Source: Anammoximicrobium sp032229885
GTDB lineage: Bacteria > Planctomycetota > Planctomycetia > Pirellulales > Pirellulaceae
Direction: 5' to 3'
Assembly (NCBI GenBank): GCA_032229885.1
Contig: JAVYAJ010000283.1
Location: forward strand, 1-64,000
DNA: 64,000 nucleotides
A program made the translations under genes and the position numbers. Each line of letters begins with the position of its first letter. The first letter of the stretch is position 1. Positions 44,585 to 54,437 of the stretch are shown piece by piece. The notes under the pieces are model-generated. The model ran no database searches. It was not told the DNA's origin and worked only from the letters and a program-made list of their open reading frames with translations.

Positions 44585-46327
44585 TCAGGTTCCCGGTGTC
44601 CCGCGTTCGAGCGCCGCCTTTTGAATGGCCGCGGACGCGGCTTCGAGCACGGCGGCAGGGACCACGAAGTACGTATCACACGCAGAAGGCGAGACCAGCG
44701 CGCCCAGACCCACGGGAGGCGTTTCCGGTAACTCGGGAATTTGCGCCTCGGCAGCCGCCTCCGGGGAGAAAGTCGCCACCAGACGCGAGGCAAACGATAC
44801 CCCGCCCCGCGGGCTGATCAGTCCGACCCACTGGGCGTCGGACGGCAACATGGCCAAAGTCTGAGCCACGGCGGCATCCTCCACCAGCGACGGCTTGTGC
44901 TCGCGGATCGCCTTGGCCGTGGCAACCACCGATGCGGACGACGCGTAGCCGACGAGCACCGTCGTCTGATCGATAGCTATCAGATACATGGCGGCGTCCG
45001 AGCCCTCGCCGAACAGTGCCCGCGTAATCTTCTCGGCGTCTACCCGATATGCGGGCTCCAAAAACGAGCTCATGTTCATCGGTATCTTCAGCGCCGACAG
45101 TCCCTCGAGCTCGATTCGTTCCGGCTTGACCGACGGGAATAGCGCTTTGACGTGCTTCGACATCTTTGCCATTTCCGCCATCCCGCTCTCGTAGGCGTCC
45201 AGGTACGCGGCCGCGTCCTTCGTCTTGGCCACCATCAGCATCCGGCTGTACAGCGGATCGCCGGCCGCCGGGACGCCGAGCACCAGCGACATGGCCCGCA
45301 GGCCTTGCGTCGACTGGAGCGAAATCCGAGACAGTTTTTTGGCCTGCTGGTCGTTCAGCTTGTCCCAACCGGGCAGCTTGCGCATCACGTTCGAGGACCA
45401 ATCCACGACGGCTTTGGTCAAGGCGGGGTTCAGCGTCACGCCGCCCGCGAAGACATACGGCTGTTGGGGCAACTCGGCCAGCAGTCTGCCCTTCGACGGT
45501 TTGGCTTTGGCTGTCAGGCCGTCCAGAACGCCGCCGGGCACAGGCAAGGTTCGCGTGACGACGTGCAGATCGCCGTTGTCGGTCAACCGCAAGCCGATCG
45601 CCGCATGGTCGATTTCCTTGTCCATCGCCGCGACCAGGTCGTCGTATACGCTCAGCCCGGCTATTGCCGCCGCGCCCTGCTCGCCCGCGTCGGCGAGCTG
45701 CGCTTTGGCGCCTTGCAGTCCGCTCGCGATCTGCTGTTTGGCGAACTTGACTCCGGCCGGCGTCGCGACGGCGTAGATCTCGTTTTCCGCTCGCCAGGCA
45801 GTCAGTCCGGGCGAGGCCTCGGCGATGCTCTTCGTTGCGGCGAGGACGGCCTCCAACGTCGTCTTGTTCGCGGCTTCGACCAGCACGGCAAAGTTGCCCT
45901 TGGCGGCGCCGACCACCTTGCGCCCGGCCAACGTCACCGTGGCCGTGCCATCGGCGTCGACCTCGGCCCGAGTTTGTTCCGCCAGGGCCTCGGGGTCATT
46001 CATCGCCACGAATGCGACGAGCACCGGCGCCCCATCCGACGCGCTCGGCACCGCCGCCACCGCCACGCTGCCTTTTTCGTCTACGCCCCGCTGGACCCCA
46101 AGGGTCAGTTTGGCCGTGCTCAATACGTCGAACGGCGGCACTTTCAACCGCAACGCCAGCCCGCGGACCTTGTCGTTGGTCTGGGCGATGCGATTGATCA
46201 CGACCACGCCCAGCGCGTTGTCGGGCACGACCGTGAGAATGTCCTCTGCCTGAGCCGTCAGCGCGGCAAACGCGATCAGGACCGCGCCGAGACCTCGTGA
46301 CCAGATCTTGAATCGACTGCTGGACAT
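44585..46327 (-). CDS. Secreted protein of unknown function
   Basis: A 580-residue protein with a signal peptide (residues 1-27, ending LTAQAED). The mature part is Ala-rich and shows no domain I can name. Two similar-looking halves can be guessed from NALGVVVINRIAQTNDKVRGLA at the start and TTVLVGYASSASVVATAKAIREHKPSL towards the end, a pattern seen in planctomycete secreted proteins built of repeated alpha/beta units. There are no catalytic motifs. Upstream, TATACAAT lies near 46492-46499 on the minus strand without a clear -35. Function is unknown. Confidence 0.75.
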   Translation of the reverse strand: MSSSRFKIWSRGLGAVLIAFAALTAQAEDILTVVPDNALGVVVINRIAQTNDKVRGLALRLKVPPFDVLSTAKLTLGVQRGVDEKGSVAVAAVPSASDGAPVLVAFVAMNDPEALAEQTRAEVDADGTATVTLAGRKVVGAAKGNFAVLVEAANKTTLEAVLAATKSIAEASPGLTAWRAENEIYAVATPAGVKFAKQQIASGLQGAKAQLADAGEQGAAAIAGLSVYDDLVAAMDKEIDHAAIGLRLTDNGDLHVVTRTLPVPGGVLDGLTAKAKPSKGRLLAELPQQPYVFAGGVTLNPALTKAVVDWSSNVMRKLPGWDKLNDQQAKKLSRISLQSTQGLRAMSLVLGVPAAGDPLYSRMLMVAKTKDAAAYLDAYESGMAEMAKMSKHVKALFPSVKPERIELEGLSALKIPMNMSSFLEPAYRVDAEKITRALFGEGSDAAMYLIAIDQTTVLVGYASSASVVATAKAIREHKPSLVEDAAVAQTLAMLPSDAQWVGLISPRGGVSFASRLVATFSPEAAAEAQIPELPETPPVGLGALVSPSACDTYFVVPAAVLEAASAAIQKAALERGTPGT

Positions 46328-46737
46328 AGAATCAAACCTCCTGTAACGAATCTACAATCTCTTGCCGCCTGCGTTGAGCATCGAGGCGGGCATCGGCGTG
46401 CGGCAGCCGACGGGCTGTCGGCCCACGCAATTGGCCAATTCTCCGTTCCGCACGGCGGACACACCCTGAAACGCCGCAAAACTCGCTGCATTGTATACGT
46501 TCCGGATGACCTTGGGGGGCGACTCGCGTGAATTTATCTGGGGCGTTCCGCGCTGTGGGACGGCTCGGTCTGAGGCCAGCAGAGGCCGCGATCATGCGTA
46601 CGGCGCGAAATCGCGAGGCGACGGATCGGGCGTTGGAGCGATGCGCCCGAACGATCCGCGCGGCGCGCATTTTCCGGAACGCCGCGCCCGGGCCGCCCAC
46701 GGTGGCGGCGGCCGCGCCGGGAGCGTCCGGGCGCCGA
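46328..46737. other. Spacer without supported gene
   Basis: About 410 bases, including a possible -10 (TATACAAT, minus strand, near 46492-46499) for the secreted protein gene. Nothing else is recognisable. Confidence 0.4.
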
Positions 46738-47421
46738 TCAAAACAGGCAATTCGTCAGCGCCACGCATCGTGACCCTTCGTTTCTCGCGTTGTTGACGAA
46801 CGCATCCACCGGATCGGCTCGCAGGACGAGATCATCCAGCGGACGCAGCATCGCCCGCAGATTCGCGGCGTCCAGCTCGGTCGGATCGAGCCACGCCGCA
46901 TAGTCGGCCGGATCCAGGATGACCGGCATTCGGTCGTGGATGGGGCGTGTGGATAGGTTGGCCTCCGTCGTCAGAACCGTGCACGACTCGAGCGTCTCGC
47001 CGCTGGCCGTATTCCGCCAGGCCTCCCATAGTCCGGCGATGCCGAAGGGCTGATCGTCGGCCAGGCGGATGTAGAATGGCTGCTTGGCGCGTCCCCGGGG
47101 TTGCCACTCGAAGTAGCCATCCGCGGGAACGAGGCAGCGGCGGCGGCGAAATGCGGCGCGAAACGCAGGACGCTCCGCGACACTCTCGACGCGGGCGTTG
47201 ATCATCCGGCTGCCGATCGCCGGGTCCTTCGCCCAGGCTGGGACCAGCCCCCAACGGGCCATTCGCCACTGACGGCGGTCTGGCGACGATTCGATTCGGA
47301 CGATCGCCACCGTTTGGGTCGGGGCGATATTGTAACGCATCGGCAGATCGGCGGGCGGGTCCCCACCGAACCATTCGGCCAGCGTCGCCGTCGGCGTTTT
47401 GAGGGTAAAACGTCCGCACAT
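46738..47421 (-). CDS. SOS response-associated peptidase family protein (SRAP)
   Basis: A 227-residue protein of the SRAP/YedK/HMCES family, which forms a stable covalent link through Cys2 to abasic sites in single-stranded DNA and shields them. All key residues are present: Cys2 in MCGRF, Asn75 in INARVES, Glu105 in DGYFEW and His162 in IHDRMP, plus WGLVPAWA. The ATG at 47421 is required because Cys2 must be exposed after Met removal; the frame opens to 47493. It stands alone between a secreted protein gene and the GldA-type gene, which points the other way. Confidence 0.93.
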   Translation of the reverse strand: MCGRFTLKTPTATLAEWFGGDPPADLPMRYNIAPTQTVAIVRIESSPDRRQWRMARWGLVPAWAKDPAIGSRMINARVESVAERPAFRAAFRRRRCLVPADGYFEWQPRGRAKQPFYIRLADDQPFGIAGLWEAWRNTASGETLESCTVLTTEANLSTRPIHDRMPVILDPADYAAWLDPTELDAANLRAMLRPLDDLVLRADPVDAFVNNARNEGSRCVALTNCLF

Positions 47422-47793
47422 CGCCCGGCTCCTCCACGATCCCTGCGCGTTCGGCAAATCTAAACTCGCTCGCAAAGCGATCCCCAATTCCAACGGGATC
47501 TCAATGATCGCCTTTATACCGCGGCCGCGTGAAATCGACCGCCCAACATCAATTTTTTTCTCGCGGCCGGCCCTGCTCGCCCACAGCCTATCACGCCGAC
47601 TTTGACGGACAGTTCTGGCCAGGGCAAATTGCGTTCGTTCTCAATTCTGCTATACTCTGCGGCTCCGTCCGAGCCGTCCCGCCTTTTTGTGAACCAAAAG
47701 TGGATTCGATACGTATCAGGGCGATTGATCCGTGTGCCAGCGTGATTCGGCATCCTGCCTAACCGTTCCTTCCGATTTTGACGTGGCCAGACC
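47422..47793. other. Divergent spacer with promoter
   Basis: About 370 bases between the SRAP gene (minus) and the GldA-like gene (plus). It contains the promoter candidate at 47629-47656. No gene supported. Confidence 0.45.
47629..47656 (+). promoter_or_regulatory. Candidate promoter for GldA-like cassette
   Basis: TTGCGT at 47629-47634 and TATACT at 47651-47656 are 16 bases apart. The -10 matches well, the -35 only in its first three bases. The GldA-like start lies about 135 bases downstream. Confidence 0.45.
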
Positions 47794-48579
47794 ATGATCG
47801 ACAAAGTGGACCGCCAGCCGATGATCGAGGCCATCGGCCTCTCGAAATTCTACGGACCCTTCGCGGCTTGCCGCGACGTCTCGTTCCAGGTGTACGAAGG
47901 CGAACTGGTGGCCTTTTTGGGGCCGAACGGCGCCGGCAAGAGCACGACGATGAAGCTGCTGACCGGCTACGTGGCGCCCTCCGAGGGGATCGCCAAGATC
48001 GGTGGCTACAACATGTCGACCAACCGATTGGCCGGCTCGCAGCGTTTGGGATACCTTCCCGAAAACGGCCCTCTGTATCCCGACATGACGCCGCACAGCC
48101 TGCTCGAATTTTTCGCCGATGCCCGCGGAATGTCTCGCGACCGTCGGCGGGCGCGGATCGAGGCCGTCGTGGAATTGTGCATGTTGGGCAGCGTATTTCA
48201 CAAGCCGATCTCGAAATTGTCGAAAGGTTATCGTCAGCGGCTGGGCATGGCGCAGGCGCTGTTGCACGAGCCGGACGTGCTGATCCTTGACGAGCCCACG
48301 GCAGGATTGGATCCGAATCAGATCCGCGAGGTGCGACGGACGATGGAGCGGTTGCGCGACGACGAGAAGAAAACGATTCTGCTCTCGACCCATATTCTTC
48401 AGGAGGTCGAGGCCATGGCCAGTCGCGTCGTTCTGATCAACGAAGGCCGCTTGGTGTACGACGGGCCGGTGGCGAATCTGAAGAGCGAGCGGGGTGGATT
48501 GGATGGCGCCTTTAAGCGGTTGACGGTCGGCGCGGGGCGCGACCAGCCGACCCAGACGGCGGCTACGACCGCGGTGTAG
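47794..48579 (+). CDS. gldA: ABC transporter ATP-binding protein, GldA-like
   Basis: A 261-residue ABC ATPase. Walker A is GPNGAGKSTT near residue 43, the signature is the GldA-type LSKGYRQR near residue 143, Walker B is VLILDEPTAGLDP near residue 162 and the H-loop is LLSTHILQE. The C-terminus adds a short Thr/Ala tail. It should energise the membrane protein encoded next. In Bacteroidota GldA works with GldF and GldG in gliding and secretion; in planctomycetes the role is unproven. ATG 47794 has a weak ribosome-binding site; ATG 47821, just before EAIGLSKFYG, is an alternative. The next gene starts about 200 bases downstream. Confidence 0.9.
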   Translation: MIDKVDRQPMIEAIGLSKFYGPFAACRDVSFQVYEGELVAFLGPNGAGKSTTMKLLTGYVAPSEGIAKIGGYNMSTNRLAGSQRLGYLPENGPLYPDMTPHSLLEFFADARGMSRDRRRARIEAVVELCMLGSVFHKPISKLSKGYRQRLGMAQALLHEPDVLILDEPTAGLDPNQIREVRRTMERLRDDEKKTILLSTHILQEVEAMASRVVLINEGRLVYDGPVANLKSERGGLDGAFKRLTVGAGRDQPTQTAATTAV

Positions 48580-48782
48580 TCGTGCGGTTGTGTTGCCAAA
48601 CGGTTGTGTGGCCGCGCGGTTGGAGCGGCGAGGTGGTCGGCACGCCCGCGGGTGTGGATCCCGAGACGCCGCATCGCGGGCGGAGCGGCGCGAAATTCAG
48701 GATGCGGCGACACAAGCCCCTGCCCTGGGCAAAGCTTGAACGCCCGAGACGGCTTTCCTATTCGGTTTGAGAGAAGTGGCTT

Positions 48783-51710
48783 ATGTTTCTGAACTCCCTT
48801 GCAACGCTGCTGCTGCTGGATGCAATGTTTCTCGTCGCAGTGGCCATCGTCATCACCCCTTTGTGTCTGGTAAAACGCGCCACCTTGGCCGTGTTGAAGC
48901 GAAACTTCGTCGGCTACTTCAGCAACCCGACGGGTTACGTATTCCTCTGTTTGTTCGTGCTGTTGACATCGTTGGCCGCTTTCTGGCCTCACGATTTCTT
49001 CAACTCCAATCTGGCCAATTTGGGTCAATTGAACAAATTCTTGCCCTACATCATGCTCGTCTTCATTCCGGCGATCACGATGGGGATCTGGTCGGACGAA
49101 CGGCGACAGGGCACGGACGAGTTGCTGTTGACCTTGCCTGCGGCGGATTTTGACATCGTCGTCGGCAAGTACATCGCAGCCGGCTCGATTTTCACGGCTT
49201 CGCTGTTGTTTTCCCAGCTCTGCAACTTCATCGTCCTGGCCTCGTTGACCTTGGGAGATCTGGACACCGGGCTGTTCTTTTCGACATATCTGGGCTATTG
49301 GTTTGTCGGAATGGCCATGCTGGCGGTGGGGATGATCGCGTCGTTTTTGACCAGCAACCTGACGGTGGGCTTCATCCTAGGGGCCGTTTTTAATGCGCCG
49401 CTGGTGTTTGCGGTCAAGGCGGATGTCATCATCCGCAATGCGGGGCTTTCGCGGCTCGTATCTGGTTGGAGCATCGGCGCCCAGTTCGATGACTTTGGCC
49501 GCGGCGTGTTGAGTCTGTCGTCGATCGCGTACTTCTTGCTGGTGGCTGTCGTAGGTCTCTATCTGAGCATGGTTTTGATCGGCGCCCGGCATTGGTCGGG
49601 CGGCCGCGACGGCACCTCGCTGCTGGGCCACTACCTAGTGCGGACCGCCTCGTTGGTCGTGATGGTGTTGGGCGTCAACTACGTGTTCGCCAACGCCGAC
49701 TTGCTGAGCAACGCGCGTCGTGATCTGACCGTGGGGCACGTCAGTTCGCTGTCTCCGGACACCCGGCGCCTGCTGCGCGAGTTGAAACCGGCGCACACGG
49801 TCCAGGTCGAGGCGTTCATCAGCGGGCACGTTCCCGAGCTGTATGCCAAGACCAAAGCCGATTTGATCTCGATGTTGACGGAGTTTCGAGCCAGCTCGGA
49901 CGGGCGAATCAACGTGCGGATGCACCTCCTGGACGAAGGCAGTGAAGAGGCCATCGAGCTGACGGCGATGGCGGAGAAACGCTACGGCATTCGCCCGGAG
50001 GGCGTGCGGACACGAACTCGCGGTGCGCTCAAAGACGAGCAGATCTTCCTGGCTGCCGCCTTCACCTGCGGCCTGGAAAAAGTCGTCGTCCCCTTCTTCG
50101 ATTACGGGATTCCCGTCGAGTACGAATTGATTCGTTCGATCTGCACGGTGGCCAAGAAGGAACGCAAGACCGTCGGAATTGTCCGCACCGAAGCACGAAT
50201 GTTCGGCGGCTTTTCGTTCGCCGGCGGCCAGCCGCGCGAGATCCCCAAACAGGAGTTCGTCCGCGAACTGGAAAAGCAGTACGAGGTGAAGGAGATCGAT
50301 CCGACGAGTTCGATCGAGCACGGCGCGTACGATGTGATGCTGGTCGTCCAGCCGTCGTCGCTCAGTCCGGAAGAGATGGACAATGTCCTCGAAGCGATCA
50401 AGAATGGCCAGCCCACGGCGATCTTCGAGGATCCGCGACCGATCTTCATGGCTGCGCCGGCGACGGGCGAGCCCAAGATGCCGCCGGGCGGCGGCATGTT
50501 CGGCGGTGGCGGTCCCCAGCCCAAGGCCGATATGAAGAAGATGTGGAGCTTGCTGGGGCTGACCGTTCCCGGCGAGACCAGCATGATGGGCCTGTTCGCT
50601 CCGGACATCGTCTGGCAGGATTTCAATCCGTACTGGAAGCTCCAGGTCGAGGGCATCCCGGATTCCTGGGTCTTCTGTCGACGCGAAGCGCCGGGAGGCG
50701 AGGACTCGATCAATGACCAGTCGCCGATCACCGCCGGATTGACGGAAATCTTCTTCCCAGTCCCAGGCGCCATCAAGCCGGATCGGGAGAGCGATTTGAA
50801 GTTCACTCGCCTGGTTTCGACCGGCGATATGGCCGGGACGCTCTCGTTCCAAGCGTTCATGGAGAATCAACAGAATCCTGGCGAGATGCGAAAGGCTCAA
50901 GGCGACCGCACCGGACCGCAGATCATCGCCGCGCGGATCACAGGCCATCGCGAAAAGGACGAGCGGCCGCGTGAGGCGTCTCAGGACAAGCCCGCGTCGG
51001 ACGCGAAGGACGCGAAGGCCAAGAAAGAGACTCCGCAAGCGCCTGCCATCGATGTGGTCTATGTCGCCGACATCGACCTGATGATGCCGGCCTTTCTTCG
51101 CATCCGGGCCCGCCCCGGAGAAGATGAAGAGATCGGCTGGCAATTCGAGAACGTCAATTTTCTGTTGAACATCGTCGACGTCCTTTCGGGCGACGACGCC
51201 TATATCGATATCCGCAAACGCAAGCCCAAGCACAGCACGCTGCGAATCGTCGAGGTCGGCGTACAGGATGCGCGGCAGCACGAGTTCATCGAGCGGAAGA
51301 AATACGACGACGAGTTCGACAAGACGGTCAAGGAAATCGAGGAAGAAAACCGCAAAGAAGTCGACAAATTCCAGCAAGAGCTTACCGACTTGCAGACCAA
51401 GCAGCGAGAATCGGGACAGCGCGGCATCCAATTCGCGGAACTGCAAAGCCGAGCCCAAAAACTAGCCGAGGTCCAAGAGCGATTGAAACGTCGGCTCGAC
51501 GTCCGCCGCGAGCAACTGAGTCGGCAGCGCGAGGAGAATGTTGGCGAGATTCAGCGCCGCGTCGACCTCGAAATCGCCGGAATCAAGAATCGGTACAAAC
51601 TGCTGGCCGTGGCGTTGCCGCCCATCCCGCCGCTGCTGGTGGGTTTGATCGTATTCGTCCGTCGCCGCCTGCGCGAACGCGAGGGCGTCGCAAAGTCGCG
51701 GATGCGCTGA
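48783..51710 (+). CDS. GldF-GldG fusion, ABC permease plus periplasmic domain
   Basis: A 975-residue protein. The N-terminal 300 residues form an ABC-2 type permease with about six to eight helices, including YIMLVFIPAITMGIWSDERRQGTDELLLTLP, the GldF hallmark, split here as landmarks. It is followed by a GldG-like part with an ABC-type uncharacterised periplasmic domain (VQVEAFISGHVPELYAKTKADLI, KKERKTVGIVRTEARMF). A Gly/Pro-rich loop lies near residue 565-580, a charged linker near 725-750, and a Glu/Lys/Arg coiled coil at about 840-935 before a final membrane helix (LPPIPPLLVGLIVFV). Separate genes gldF and gldG are joined here. AGAGAAGTGG precedes ATG 48783. Confidence 0.88.
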   Translation: MFLNSLATLLLLDAMFLVAVAIVITPLCLVKRATLAVLKRNFVGYFSNPTGYVFLCLFVLLTSLAAFWPHDFFNSNLANLGQLNKFLPYIMLVFIPAITMGIWSDERRQGTDELLLTLPAADFDIVVGKYIAAGSIFTASLLFSQLCNFIVLASLTLGDLDTGLFFSTYLGYWFVGMAMLAVGMIASFLTSNLTVGFILGAVFNAPLVFAVKADVIIRNAGLSRLVSGWSIGAQFDDFGRGVLSLSSIAYFLLVAVVGLYLSMVLIGARHWSGGRDGTSLLGHYLVRTASLVVMVLGVNYVFANADLLSNARRDLTVGHVSSLSPDTRRLLRELKPAHTVQVEAFISGHVPELYAKTKADLISMLTEFRASSDGRINVRMHLLDEGSEEAIELTAMAEKRYGIRPEGVRTRTRGALKDEQIFLAAAFTCGLEKVVVPFFDYGIPVEYELIRSICTVAKKERKTVGIVRTEARMFGGFSFAGGQPREIPKQEFVRELEKQYEVKEIDPTSSIEHGAYDVMLVVQPSSLSPEEMDNVLEAIKNGQPTAIFEDPRPIFMAAPATGEPKMPPGGGMFGGGGPQPKADMKKMWSLLGLTVPGETSMMGLFAPDIVWQDFNPYWKLQVEGIPDSWVFCRREAPGGEDSINDQSPITAGLTEIFFPVPGAIKPDRESDLKFTRLVSTGDMAGTLSFQAFMENQQNPGEMRKAQGDRTGPQIIAARITGHREKDERPREASQDKPASDAKDAKAKKETPQAPAIDVVYVADIDLMMPAFLRIRARPGEDEEIGWQFENVNFLLNIVDVLSGDDAYIDIRKRKPKHSTLRIVEVGVQDARQHEFIERKKYDDEFDKTVKEIEEENRKEVDKFQQELTDLQTKQRESGQRGIQFAELQSRAQKLAEVQERLKRRLDVRREQLSRQREENVGEIQRRVDLEIAGIKNRYKLLAVALPPIPPLLVGLIVFVRRRLREREGVAKSRMR

Positions 51711-51872
51711 GCTAGGGCTCACGACGAGAACAACCGGCGGACAGATGTCGACGCGGAGCTGCGGTGCGGCGCCGTATCGTGGACAGATGGCAATCGGTCT
51801 GGCTACACATGCGGATCGTCGCGGACGGCGGATAGGCCGGAACGCGGCGCGAGTCTGAGAGGATTGAGAGAG

Positions 51873-53789
51873 ATGACTGAAGGCGTCAAGACGTTGATCT
51901 ATCTGGGGGCGGCCCTTTTGGTCGCGCTCACGGCGTTCATATCGCGGCCGCGCATCGAAGAGTTCAAGGCGAGCGAGCAGGAAGGCAAAACGCTGTTCGC
52001 GCAGTTCGATGATCCCGCCAAAGCGGATCGCTTGGAGATCATCAAGTACGACGAAGCCTTGGGAACGCTCGATGAATTCCGCGTGGCTCGCGACAAGGCG
52101 ACGAACGCTTGGACGCTGCCTTCCCACGGCGGATACCCGGCGGACGCCGAGTCGCGGATGCGAGACGCGGCGCTGTTGCTGGTCGATCTGCAGATCCTCG
52201 GTGTGGCGTCGGAGGTGTCCGGCGACCACGCGCTGTTCGGTGTCGTCGAGCCGAACAAGGATAAGTTGAAAGTAGGCGACGAAGGCGTTGGGATGTTGGT
52301 CCGGTTCGAAGACGCGAAGGGCCAGAATCTGGCGAGCCTGATTATCAGCAGCAAGAAGGTCAAAGGCGCTGACGACCAGCGTTTCGTCCGCGTTCCTGGA
52401 CAGGACGTCGTGTACACAGTCAAGATCGACCCGGACAAACTGTCGACCAAGTTTCAGGACTGGATTGAAAAGGATCTGCTGAAAGAGCTGAAAAGCTGGG
52501 ACGTGGAAGATATCGCGATCAAGAATTATACCGCATCGCTCGGACAATCGGATCGCGGCATGGCCGTGAAGATCGATAAGAAGTTCGAGCTGGCGGCGGA
52601 TTTCAAAGATTCCGAATGGAAGCTTCGTGAATTGAAGAAGTTTGGAGGGGGCGAAGAAGCGCTGGTCACGCTGGGCGACGACGAGGAATTGAACAAGGAC
52701 AAGCTGAACGATTTCAAGACCGCTGTGGACGAGCTGGAAATCGGCGACGTGCGCCGTAAGCCGAAAGGGTTGGGCGCCGACCTGAAGGCGGGCTCGGGGT
52801 ACGCCAAGGATGACGAGGGCTTCATGGATCTGGTCAAACACGGTTTTTATATGGTGCCCAACGCCGGAGGCGAGGTGGAATTGATCAGCGCCAACGGCGA
52901 GTTCAGCGTGGGGACGAAGGATGGCGTCGAGTATATTTTACGATTCGGCGAAACCGAAAAGGGGGGCGATCAGGCACCGGATGAAGGGAAGAATCGCTAC
53001 CTGTTTGTGACGGCGCGCGTCGATATGGACAAGTTCCCCCAACCTGATTTGGAGGCTTTGCCAGAGTTGCCCGCGGGCAAGAACGCTGCTTCGCCTGACG
53101 GCGAATCCCAACCTACGGACGCGGCCAAATCCAACGACGCGGCGCCAGCCAAACCCGAGGCCAAGACGTCGGACGAGCCTTCGGACGCTCCCCAACCGAA
53201 GCCCGCGGAGACCGCATCCGAAACCGCGAAACCATCAGCCTCGGATGAGCCGGGATCGGCGAGTCCGGCGGGCGAAAGCCAACCGGAAGCCGAAGCGAAA
53301 CCTGCAGCGGAGCCCGCCCACGAGGCCGCGCCGCCCGCGGCCGCGGACAGCGACTCGAAAGCCGAGAACAAGCCGGAAGGCGACGTCAAAAAGACGACTG
53401 ACAGCCAGCCTCAATCCGAGGCGAAGCCCGAGGCCATGGCCCCAGAGCCGGCTCAGCCCGAAGCCAAGGCCACGACGAAGACGGACACCGAGGCGCAAGA
53501 AGCTCGGATCGAGAAAGAACGCGAGCGGATCAGCAAAGAGAATCAGCGTAAGATCGACGAGCGGAACGACAAGCTCAAAGCGGCCCAAGAAAAAGTGGCC
53601 AAGGAAAATACGCGGTTTGCCGATTGGTACTACCTGGTTTCCGACAAGCAGTTCAGCAAGCTGCAACTGAACGTGGATGACGTAATCAAGAAAAAGACCG
53701 AAACCAAGGATGCTGCGAAACCGGCTGACGTAGAAGGCGAAGGCATCGACGCGTTCCGCGATCTACAATCCCAAGGGCTCCAAGAATAG
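51873..53789 (+). CDS. DUF4340 domain protein with long disordered insertion
   Basis: A 638-residue protein with an N-terminal membrane anchor (LIYLGAALLVALTAFI, residues 6-21) and a DUF4340 body to about residue 380. The body has an LEIIKYDEALGTLDEFRVARD start and repeated beta-rich segments. From about residue 410 to 550 the chain is almost wholly Ala, Pro, Glu, Lys, Ser and Asp and looks disordered. A coiled coil (EKERERISKENQRKIDERND) then leads to a C-terminal WYYLVSDKQFSKLQL element that resumes the domain. DUF4340 proteins regularly follow GldG-like genes and probably form the outer part of the complex. GAGAGGATTGAGAG precedes ATG 51873; a TTG at 51864 is possible. Confidence 0.85.
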   Translation: MTEGVKTLIYLGAALLVALTAFISRPRIEEFKASEQEGKTLFAQFDDPAKADRLEIIKYDEALGTLDEFRVARDKATNAWTLPSHGGYPADAESRMRDAALLLVDLQILGVASEVSGDHALFGVVEPNKDKLKVGDEGVGMLVRFEDAKGQNLASLIISSKKVKGADDQRFVRVPGQDVVYTVKIDPDKLSTKFQDWIEKDLLKELKSWDVEDIAIKNYTASLGQSDRGMAVKIDKKFELAADFKDSEWKLRELKKFGGGEEALVTLGDDEELNKDKLNDFKTAVDELEIGDVRRKPKGLGADLKAGSGYAKDDEGFMDLVKHGFYMVPNAGGEVELISANGEFSVGTKDGVEYILRFGETEKGGDQAPDEGKNRYLFVTARVDMDKFPQPDLEALPELPAGKNAASPDGESQPTDAAKSNDAAPAKPEAKTSDEPSDAPQPKPAETASETAKPSASDEPGSASPAGESQPEAEAKPAAEPAHEAAPPAAADSDSKAENKPEGDVKKTTDSQPQSEAKPEAMAPEPAQPEAKATTKTDTEAQEARIEKERERISKENQRKIDERNDKLKAAQEKVAKENTRFADWYYLVSDKQFSKLQLNVDDVIKKKTETKDAAKPADVEGEGIDAFRDLQSQGLQE

Positions 53790-54176
53790 CGCGGAGCGCG
53801 TTGGCAGGCGTTCTCGCGACGTTTTCGATCGAGCCTAGCCTGGACGGACGCGGGCTCCGGATGCAGGTTCCGCGGCGATGGCGCCTGCCGGCAGCCGCCA
53901 GGCTTAGGGCCTGCTGGCGCTGGCGACACCCGAAACCTGCTTCTTTTTCGTGGGCGCGCGCGGCCGTGATTAGGGCCGCGCTGCCGAGACCTGACGATTC
54001 GACCGGATGACTCTTCAGAGCCTGCCTCGAGGCGATGGACGTCCCTGCGTAAGCGACGGACGGATGTCGTCGGGATCAGGCATCTCGTACAGCCCATGGC
54101 CCGATGGCAGGGCGTCCGACGGCGATGATATTGTGCGATCGCACCCCGAGTCGGATGGGTCCACTTTCATGCGCCA
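53790..54176. other. Spacer without supported gene
   Basis: About 390 bases between convergent genes. I see no hairpin followed by a T-run, and no coding signal. Confidence 0.4.
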
Positions 54177-54437
54177 TCAGCGGGACGAGAAGGCCTCGTA
54201 GCCGCCGTAATCGAGGCTCGCAGAATTGTCGTCGTTCGACGGGCGATGATCGACGAATCGCCGAACCCTATCCGAGGCCCGTTGCAGGTCGGCGCGAATG
54301 CGCGCACGATCGATCGTGACGGTGATGTTCGTCTGCTCGCCCGCGTCGAGTCGCGATACCGTGTACCAAGCACGAAAATACCCGAACACGCTGGCTGCCA
54401 CCGCAAACGTCAATAGGGTGCGAAACGTTTTACTCAT
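54177..54437 (-). CDS. Small membrane-anchored protein, unknown function
   Basis: An 86-residue protein: MSKTFRTLLTFAVAASVFGYFRAW is an N-terminal anchor, followed by TNITVTIDRARIRADLQRASDRVRRF. The charged ITVTIDRARI helix start resembles small proteins I recall from Pirellulales genomes, of unknown role. A promoter with TTGCCG-17-TATACT lies just upstream (54486-54514), which supports expression. The ATG at 54437 is used because the longer frame (to 54653) lacks any sense. Its ribosome-binding site is weak. Confidence 0.65.
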   Translation of the reverse strand: MSKTFRTLLTFAVAASVFGYFRAWYTVSRLDAGEQTNITVTIDRARIRADLQRASDRVRRFVDHRPSNDDNSASLDYGGYEAFSSR

